Origin: Acidimicrobiaceae bacterium
Lineage (GTDB): Bacteria > Actinomycetota > Acidimicrobiia > Acidimicrobiales > RAAP-2
Direction of reading: 5' to 3'
DNA: 10,887 nucleotides
NCBI GenBank assembly: GCA_003151555.1
Contig: PLXU01000198.1
Coordinates: forward strand, 3,622-14,508
The notes beneath the pieces were generated by a model, which had not been told where the DNA came from, ran no database searches, and saw only the letters and a list, made by a program, of their open reading frames with translations. Position 1 is the first letter of the stretch, and each line of letters begins with the position of its first letter. Made by a program: the position numbers and the translations under genes. Below are positions 6,309-10,887 of this stretch, piece after piece.

Positions 6309-7282
6309 TCGGACTCCCCCAATCGGCTCGTGACTTGCAAGAACCATGATTCCAGCGACACTTGTACCTCCTGAAGCTGATAAACGGCGATCCCGTCCTC
6401 GACCAGCAGTCGATTGATCTCGGCGATCGTGTCGCGCCCCGTGCCCGCGGCCAGATGAATCGAAAGCCCAGCGGTCTCGAGGTCGACCTGTGCACCAAGA
6501 GCGGTAGCGGCCAAGATTGATTGGGCCCGTTCGGGCGATGAGCATCCTACGTGCACTTTCGTTGCCGCGCCGGCCAGGAGCTCCGCGATCGGACCTTGAC
6601 GGATCACCTTGCCGTGATCGACGATCGCCACCGCGTCGCACGTTCGTTCGACTTCGTCCAAGAGATGCGAGGAGAGCATCACGGTGCGGCCCTCCGCGAC
6701 CAGCGTCTGGATCATGTCGCGCATCTCGTGCATGCCGGCTGGGTCGAGCCCGTTCATCGGTTCGTCCAGTATCAGGAGCTGGGGATCACCCAGCAGGCAG
6801 GCCGCAACGCCGAGTCGCTGGCGCATTCCCATTGAGTACTTCGAGACGCGATCGTCGGCCCGATGCATCATGCCAACACGCTCCAGCGACGCCTCGATGC
6901 GGTCGCGCGCCGCGCGTTCGCGGGCGGCCGCCAGAATCTGGAGGTTCTGGCGCCCGGTCAAGTGACCGTGAAAGCGAGGTTCGTCGACGATCGCTCCCAC
7001 CCGGGCCAGCGCCCGATCTCGCTGGCGAGGGACCGGATAGCCGAGCAACGACATGGTGCCGGCGTCCGCGTGCGTCAGGCCGAGCAGGACTCGAATAAGG
7101 GTGGTCTTGCCCGCGCCATTGGGACCTAGGTAACCGAACGCGCAGCCTCGCGGCACGAGCAACTCAACGTCGTTGACCGCCACATTGTCACCGAACCGTT
7201 TTGTCAACCCGTGCGTCTCAACGGCCCAAGGGCCGTCCGCGAAATGCGCGTCAGGTGTTTCGTCGAGCATCGTGGCACTCAT
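6305..7282 (-). CDS. ABC exporter ATP-binding protein (BcrA/DrrA-like)
   Basis: Cytoplasmic ATPase of the exporter, 325 aa, a normal length for the drug/antibiotic exporter ATPase group. Walker A is GPNGAGKTT (53-61). The Q-loop position reads VDEP (99-102), with acidic residues in place of Gln. The signature is YSMGMRQR (149-156) rather than LSGGQ, Walker B is LLILDEP (169-175) and the H-loop is His206. The altered Q-loop and signature are the usual forms in BcrA/DrrA-type ATPases, so activity is expected. A C-terminal domain of about 90 residues follows the nucleotide-binding fold. The start at 7282 is the first ATG; a second ATG lies at 7270. Neither has a good Shine-Dalgarno. It forms a two-gene operon with the permease, overlapping by 4 bases. 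Confidence 0.92.
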   Translation of the reverse strand: MSATMLDETPDAHFADGPWAVETHGLTKRFGDNVAVNDVELLVPRGCAFGYLGPNGAGKTTLIRVLLGLTHADAGTMSLLGYPVPRQRDRALARVGAIVDEPRFHGHLTGRQNLQILAAARERAARDRIEASLERVGMMHRADDRVSKYSMGMRQRLGVAACLLGDPQLLILDEPMNGLDPAGMHEMRDMIQTLVAEGRTVMLSSHLLDEVERTCDAVAIVDHGKVIRQGPIAELLAGAATKVHVGCSSPERAQSILAATALGAQVDLETAGLSIHLAAGTGRDTIAEINRLLVEDGIAVYQLQEVQVSLESWFLQVTSRLGESE

Positions 7283-7541
7283 CTAGGTATCTGCTTTCAC
7301 CGGATCCGACCAACTTCTGCAGAGATTAAACGAACAGTCGACGCATGACCATAGGGGTAAACCCTGATTTCCCACCCACGGCGCCGCGTTAAGCGGATGA
7401 CCGGATACCAGCGGATAGAGAACAACCGACGGCACCCTGACCCATCAATTCTGAGGGATTGGAAATTAAGAGACTCCTTAGTGAAAGTCCATCCGGGACC
7501 AATGTACCCAGCCGGGCAACATAATTCCAACGCCGACACCG
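7283..7541. promoter_or_regulatory. Gene-free region upstream of the ABC exporter operon
   Basis: 259 bp between the tadA stop and the exporter ATPase, with lower GC than its surroundings. It should hold the exporter promoter. A weak candidate on the minus strand is TGGTCA, a 17-nt spacer, then TAATCT. CGGAT occurs at 7301, 7394, 7402 and 7412, the last three as a direct-repeat cluster (8 and 10 bp apart); the first is part of the palindrome CGGATCCG. Open frames crossing it have no Shine-Dalgarno and unlikely composition, so I call no gene. Confidence 0.4.
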
Positions 7542-8003
7542 TCACGCCCGGCGAGTGGAGAAAAAATCACGAAGCAGCTCGGCCGATTCATCGGCCAGAA
7601 TGTCGTAGCTCACCTCGGCCTCGTGCAGCAAGCGCGGATCGCTCAAGAGGTTGTATCGCGATCCCACGGCACCCGCCTTCTCGTCGAGCGCACCGATGAC
7701 GACCCGACTCACTCGAGCGTTAAGCAGCGCCCCGGCGCACATCACGCACGGCTCAAGCGTCACGTAGGCGGTGACCCCGTCCATGCGCCAATGCACGCGC
7801 GCCTTGGCCGCGATCCGCAGCGCCACGATCTCGGCGTGAGCGGTGGGATCTTGATCAACTTCGCGACGATTTTCGCCGGTGGCGATTATCACCCCTTCTC
7901 GCACCAGCACGCATCCCACCGGCACGTCGTCGTGACCGCCGGCGGTCATCGCCGCGTCGAGCGCCGCTCTCATGAAGACAATGTCGCCTTGTACTTCAAC
8001 CAC
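7542..8003 (-). CDS. tadA: tRNA-specific adenosine deaminase TadA
   Basis: Zinc deaminase that converts adenosine-34 to inosine in the anticodon of tRNA-Arg(ACG), 153 aa. The active site is complete: HAE (His56, catalytic Glu58) and PCVMC (Cys86, Cys89) bind the zinc, followed by the TadA-typical ARVSRVVIGALDEKAGAVGS and the C-terminal ILADESAELLRDFF. I chose the GTG at 8003 because AAGGAG lies 9 nt upstream and because the protein then begins about 10 residues before the conserved FMRAALDAA helix, as in E. coli. A longer open frame to 8090 would add 29 residues with no family counterpart. It is divergent from tRNA-Ser(CGA). Confidence 0.94.
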   Translation of the reverse strand: MVEVQGDIVFMRAALDAAMTAGGHDDVPVGCVLVREGVIIATGENRREVDQDPTAHAEIVALRIAAKARVHWRMDGVTAYVTLEPCVMCAGALLNARVSRVVIGALDEKAGAVGSRYNLLSDPRLLHEAEVSYDILADESAELLRDFFSTRRA

Positions 8004-8012
8004 GTCACTCGA

Positions 8013-8018
8013 CTCCTT
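8013..8018 (-). promoter_or_regulatory. Shine-Dalgarno fixing the tadA start
   Basis: AAGGAG on the minus strand, 9 nt before the GTG at 8003. It supports the shorter tadA reading over the upstream start at 8090. Confidence 0.65.
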
Positions 8019-8103
8019 AACGAACCGTATTGGCAGCAACACTCTCACACTTGAGCCCACAATCGCCGCGACTTCGCCCGGAGTGCGCACTGCTACCTAG
8101 GGG

Positions 8104-8109
8104 TAGGCT
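8104..8109 (+). promoter_or_regulatory. Candidate -10 element of tRNA-Ser(CGA)
   Basis: TAGGCT fits TANNNT and ends 7 nt before the mature tRNA 5' end, so the primary transcript would have almost no 5' leader. No clear -35 is visible. Confidence 0.35.
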
Positions 8110-8116
8110 GGTCGAC

Positions 8117-8201
8117 GGAGGGGTGCGAGAGCGGCCGAATCGGGCAGTCTCGAAAACTGCTGTGTCTCCGGGCACCGTGGGTTCAAATCCCACCTCCTCC
8201 G
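8117..8201 (+). tRNA. tRNA-Ser (anticodon CGA), CCA not encoded
   Basis: Class II tRNA. The acceptor arm is GGAGGGG (8117-8123) with CTCCTCC (8194-8200), including one G-U pair; the discriminator is G8201. The anticodon stem GCAGT/ACTGC encloses the loop CTCGAAA, with anticodon CGA at 8151-8153 (reads UCG). The variable arm stem is GTGTC/GGCAC. The bases after G8201 are CGG, so CCA must be added enzymatically, unlike the tRNA-Ser(GGA) in this window. The D arm, T arm and 3' acceptor strand are identical to that gene. Confidence 0.97.
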
Positions 8202-8205
8202 CGGC

Positions 8206-8239
8206 CAAGAAACGGGTGACTACGGTCACCCGTTTCTTG
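8206..8239 (+). terminator. Hairpin terminator after tRNA-Ser(CGA)
   Basis: A perfect 15-bp inverted repeat (8206-8220 with 8225-8239) closes on C(UACG)G, a very stable UNCG tetraloop. It starts 5 nt after the tRNA. There is no long T run after the stem, only TTTCTT within the 3' arm, so this may be an L-shaped, U-poor terminator of the kind proposed in actinobacteria. It may also protect the tRNA 3' trailer during processing. Confidence 0.75.
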
Positions 8240-8304
8240 ACGCTTGTGACAAGTCCGAGCCGTAGAACTACTCTGGTGACGTCTGGCAACTGCTAGTCGG
8301 CCTT

Positions 8305-8313
8305 AAAGAGGAG
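8305..8313 (+). promoter_or_regulatory. Shine-Dalgarno of gabT
   Basis: AAAGAGGAG, 5 nt before the ATG at 8319. It is one of the strongest ribosome-binding sites in the window and secures the gabT start. Upstream at 8243-8253 the near-perfect palindrome CTTGTGACAAG lies in the likely promoter zone. Confidence 0.7.
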
Positions 8314-8318
8314 TTCGC

Positions 8319-9656
8319 ATGGTTTCGTCAATCCAATCTGAAGTCGGTACGCAGCGCAAAGTGATTACCGAGTTGCCCGGGCCGAAGTCCCGCGCGCTGC
8401 ACGAGCGGCGCAAGGCCGTCGTGAGCGCCGGACTCACCAACGGTTTTCCCATCTACATCGAGCGCGCCGACGGTGCCATTCTCGTCGACGCCGACGGCAA
8501 CCAGATTCTCGACCTCGGCTCCGGCATCGCCGTGACCACGATCGGCCACGCCGTGCCCGAACTCATCGAAGCGGTGAGCGCCCAGGTGGCCGCCTTCACC
8601 CACACCTGCTTCATGGTCACGCCGTACGAAAGTTACGTGGAGGTCTGCGAAGAGCTGGCCACTCTGACCCCCGGCACGTACGCCAAGACCTCGGCCCTCT
8701 TCAACTCCGGATCCGAAGCCGTCGAGAACGCCGTCAAGGTGGCCCGTCTCGCTACCGGCCGCCAGGCCATCGTGGTCTTCGACCACGCCTATCACGGTCG
8801 CACCAACCTGACCATGGCGCTCACCGCCAAGAACATGCCCTACAAGGACCGCTTCGGTCCATTCGCGCCCGAGATCTATCGCGTGCCCATGAGCTACCCG
8901 TTCCTCGACGAGCTGAGCGGGGCCGAAGCTGCCGCGATCGCTATCAAGGAGATCGAGACCCAGGTCGGCGCGAAGAATGTCGCCGCCCTCCTCATCGAAC
9001 CCATTCAGGGCGAGGGCGGCTTCATCGTGCCGGCCGACGGTTTCTTGCCAGCGCTGTCCGAATGGACCACCCAGAATGGCGTGGTCTTCATCGCCGATGA
9101 GATTCAAAGCGGCTTCTGTCGCACCGGTGATTGGTTTGCCGTCGACCACGAGGGCGTCGTCCCCGATTTGGTGACGACCGCCAAGGGACTCGCCGGCGGC
9201 ATGCCACTGGCCGGGCTCACCGGACGAGCCGAACTGATGAACGCGGTGCACGAAGGTGGACTCGGGGGCACGTACGGCGGCAACCCGGTCGCCGCGGCCG
9301 CGGCCCTAGCCACCATCAAGACCCTGCGCGATCGCAACCTGGTCGCTCGCGCCCGCGAGATCGGTGACACGCTGCTCACGGCGCTGCACTCGCTGCAACA
9401 GGATGTCGCCATCATCGGTGACGTTCGGGGACGCGGCGCCATGGTCGCCATGGAGCTGACCCAGCCCGGCACCAAGACACCCAACGCCGCGGCCGCGAAG
9501 TCCATCGTGAACTATTGCAACCAGCAGGGCGTCATCGTGCTGGCCTGCGGCACCTACGGCAACGTCATCCGTCTTTTGCCACCACTGGTGATTTCCGACG
9601 AGCAGTTGGCCGACGGACTAAGCGTCCTGGGCGCCGCCGTGCGCGCCGCCAGTTAA
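8319..9656 (+). CDS. gabT: 4-aminobutyrate aminotransferase (GabT)
   Basis: PLP-dependent class III aminotransferase, 445 aa, moving the amino group of GABA to 2-oxoglutarate to give succinic semialdehyde and glutamate in the cytosol. Visible landmarks are LDLGSGIAVTTIGH near residues 65-78, FTHTCFMVTPYE, the PLP phosphate-binding NSGSEAVENAVK (about 130-141), DHAYHGRTNLTMALTAK, EPIQGEGGF, IADEIQSGF with the PLP ring-binding Asp260, and TTAKGLAGG with the Schiff-base Lys289. GGLGGTYGGNP and GNVIRLLPPL complete the family pattern. From memory, these segments match mycobacterial GabT very closely, which favours GABA over ornithine or acetylornithine as substrate. No succinate-semialdehyde dehydrogenase gene lies beside it. 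Start supported by a strong Shine-Dalgarno. Confidence 0.95.
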   Translation: MVSSIQSEVGTQRKVITELPGPKSRALHERRKAVVSAGLTNGFPIYIERADGAILVDADGNQILDLGSGIAVTTIGHAVPELIEAVSAQVAAFTHTCFMVTPYESYVEVCEELATLTPGTYAKTSALFNSGSEAVENAVKVARLATGRQAIVVFDHAYHGRTNLTMALTAKNMPYKDRFGPFAPEIYRVPMSYPFLDELSGAEAAAIAIKEIETQVGAKNVAALLIEPIQGEGGFIVPADGFLPALSEWTTQNGVVFIADEIQSGFCRTGDWFAVDHEGVVPDLVTTAKGLAGGMPLAGLTGRAELMNAVHEGGLGGTYGGNPVAAAAALATIKTLRDRNLVARAREIGDTLLTALHSLQQDVAIIGDVRGRGAMVAMELTQPGTKTPNAAAAKSIVNYCNQQGVIVLACGTYGNVIRLLPPLVISDEQLADGLSVLGAAVRAAS

Positions 9657-9702
9657 CACCATCGTCGCGGTCTGAGCGACCGTCCAGTGCCCCGGATGCA
9701 CA

Positions 9703-9730
9703 TTGCCTGCGGGGGCGTGATTAGTACTAT
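9703..9730 (+). promoter_or_regulatory. Candidate promoter of the lipoprotein gene
   Basis: TTGCCT (9703-9708) and TACTAT (9725-9730) are separated by 16 nt; each matches four of six consensus positions. The predicted transcript would have a leader of about 33 nt before the ATG at 9770. Upstream, 9668-9682 can fold as a short CGGTC/GACCG hairpin that may end gabT transcription. Confidence 0.4.
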
Positions 9731-9769
9731 CGACCTAGCGGCGCATGCCGAGAGAAGACCGGGAACGTC

Positions 9770-10810
9770 ATGAGCCGAACATCAGAACACGCGCGCCCAT
9801 CGTGGCGCGCCGCGCTCGTCATGTTGGCGGCGCTGGCCTTGGCCGGCTGTGGCACCGTCGCCAAAGTGGTCGTTCCGCACCTCATCGGTACGCCGTCCAT
9901 CAGTATCGAGGTGCCCTTGCAGAGCGTGGCCTGCACTACCTCGGGCGCGTGCATCGCCGCAGGCGGTGACGACGCCAACGTGGCGCCGTCCTCGACCGCC
10001 GAGGTTCGCCACGCCGACGGAACCTGGAGCGCGATTGCCGTACCGAGCACGTTGTCCCAGAGCATCACGTCGAGCGCCTGTTGGAGCAGCGGGTGCGTCA
10101 TCGGCGGCTCCGAACCATCTGGCGACTCGCTGTGGATCTACGACCCGGCCACCCAGTCGGTCGCGACGTCGCCCACTCCGAGAGCGGGACGCGGCGTGAG
10201 CGCGCTGAGCTGTTTCGCCGTCGCCTCATGCGCCGTCGTCGACACGACGCGCATCACCGGAGGTTCTCGACTCTCCTTCACCAGTGATGGAGGAACCACC
10301 TGGACCACGCCACTGCCGCTGACCTGGACGGTAGGCGACGGCGTGACCGCACTGTCGTGCACCGACGCGATGAACTGCCTCGTCGCCGCCACCAATTCGA
10401 GCCACCAAGCACTGCTCGAAGTCACCCACGACGCCGGCGCGACGTGGTCCGCTCGAACGGTGCCCGCCACGTGGACCAACCTTTCGTCACTGACCTGCGC
10501 CAAACTGGACTGCGTCGCGCTGGCCTCGACGACAAGCGGTTCGCTGTTCGTGCGCTCCAACACCTTCGCGCGTTTATGGCGGGGCGTAAAACTGGCCAAC
10601 AGCGCCAACGCGCTGGCCTGCGTCAAGCTCTCGCGGTGCGCGCTGGTCGGTCAAACGAACAACCAGATCCCGTGGCTGGCGACGTTGAAGGGTCGGAGCG
10701 TGACCGATATCGCGCTCACGTACGTACCCTCCGCACTCGTGGACGTGGCCTGCGGTGCCAAGACGTGCGCCGTGATCGGGGCCAGCACCGTACTGTCGCT
10801 GCAGCCGTAA
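9770..10810 (+). CDS. Lipoprotein with seven Cys-paired repeats, probable beta-propeller
   Basis: Predicted secreted lipoprotein, 346 aa. The N-terminus has Arg13, a hydrophobic core (15-25) and the lipobox LAGC with the lipidated Cys27, so it should be anchored to the outer face of the membrane. The rest consists of seven repeats of 41-49 residues, each with one cysteine pair: 55/61, 104/109, 148/154, 197/203, 243/248, 284/290 and 328/333. All 14 non-lipobox cysteines are in these pairs. Asp-box motifs occur at 171-178 (TSDGGTTW) and, degenerate, at 219-226 (THDAGATW). This fits a seven-bladed BNR/Asp-box propeller with a small disulfide loop per blade. No sialidase or other catalytic motif is evident. 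Ligand-binding or surface scaffold is the safest guess. The Shine-Dalgarno is weak; the start is supported by the signal peptide. Confidence 0.8.
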   Translation: MSRTSEHARPSWRAALVMLAALALAGCGTVAKVVVPHLIGTPSISIEVPLQSVACTTSGACIAAGGDDANVAPSSTAEVRHADGTWSAIAVPSTLSQSITSSACWSSGCVIGGSEPSGDSLWIYDPATQSVATSPTPRAGRGVSALSCFAVASCAVVDTTRITGGSRLSFTSDGGTTWTTPLPLTWTVGDGVTALSCTDAMNCLVAATNSSHQALLEVTHDAGATWSARTVPATWTNLSSLTCAKLDCVALASTTSGSLFVRSNTFARLWRGVKLANSANALACVKLSRCALVGQTNNQIPWLATLKGRSVTDIALTYVPSALVDVACGAKTCAVIGASTVLSLQP

Positions 10811-10887
10811 CCCTTGGCTGGGCAACTGGCCGTACGACCCTGGGGGGCGCGGTCCCGCGGGACTGGCTCATCGGCTCTGCATCGCCG

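Noticed and set aside
6309..6641. N-terminal 111-residue extension of the permease reading frame
   Set aside because: It runs inside the ATPase gene in another frame, is Arg/Gly-rich, and the ATGA overlap with a good Shine-Dalgarno at 6308 gives the proper start.
7297..7545. 82-aa frame on the minus strand that starts with a GTGA overlap on the tadA stop
   Set aside because: The overlap is suggestive, but there is no Shine-Dalgarno, the Arg/Trp/Cys-heavy composition is unlike the neighbours, and no family is recognised.
7397..7699. 100-aa plus-strand frame crossing into tadA
   Set aside because: Its second half is antisense to conserved tadA and becomes Arg-rich; no ribosome-binding site.
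4959..8201. Integrative element using tRNA-Ser as attachment site
   Set aside because: No integrase, excisionase or truncated tRNA copy is present; both tRNAs are complete with different anticodons.
8328..9251. 307-aa open frame antisense to gabT
   Set aside because: Mirror frame of a GC-rich conserved gene; His/Gly/Asp-rich with no recognisable motif, while the forward frame is a complete GabT.
10852..10863. Perfect 12-bp palindrome GTCCCGCGGGAC after the lipoprotein gene
   Set aside because: Too little flanking sequence is visible and there is no T tract; it could be a terminator or chance in GC-rich DNA. The last 77 bp hold nothing else I can support.

Overview
The window is chromosomal DNA of a GC-rich bacterium, most likely an actinomycete-lineage organism (Actinomycetota). 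Three things point there: a GabT that closely resembles the mycobacterial enzyme as I remember it, an SRP RNA - dnaX - recR - tRNA-Ser - tadA neighbourhood typical of that phylum, and leaderless-looking starts. Acidimicrobiia is my best guess within the phylum, but that is inference. Genes are packed tightly: two convergent pairs share stop-codon bases and two co-directional pairs overlap by 4 bases.

Layout. 1-951 (+) is the 3' part of a thiolase whose beginning lies outside the window. It meets, tail to tail, a SixA-like histidine phosphatase (948-1463, -). That gene is divergent from uppP, the undecaprenyl-diphosphate phosphatase (1520-2419, +). uppP in turn meets recR (2416-3018, -) tail to tail. 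recR is translationally coupled to dnaX (3015-4712, -). Upstream of dnaX on the same strand is a 132-nt RNA that I identify as the SRP (4.5S) RNA. A divergent promoter region rich in palindromes separates it from tRNA-Ser(GGA) (4959-5046, +).

Next comes a two-gene ABC-2 exporter operon (permease 5151-6308 and ATPase 6305-7282, both -), then 259 bp without a convincing gene, then tadA (7542-8003, -). A second tRNA-Ser with anticodon CGA (8117-8201, +) follows, with a strong hairpin terminator behind it. gabT (8319-9656, +) and a lipoprotein (9770-10810, +) built from seven cysteine-paired repeats, probably a seven-bladed beta-propeller, close the window.

How the parts relate. dnaX, recR, SRP RNA, tadA and the two serine tRNAs are information-processing and secretion housekeeping genes. 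UppP recycles the lipid carrier for cell-wall synthesis. The thiolase and GabT are carbon and nitrogen catabolism genes. The ABC exporter and the lipoprotein have no assignable substrate. I found no CRISPR array, transposase, integrase, toxin-antitoxin pair or recognisable defence system. The less routine items are the Cys-paired propeller lipoprotein, the missing ybaB between dnaX and recR, a recurrent TAGCNT -10 element placed exactly 6 nt before two start codons and the SRP RNA 5' end, and the exporter-tadA block lying between two nearly identical, directly repeated tRNA-Ser genes.
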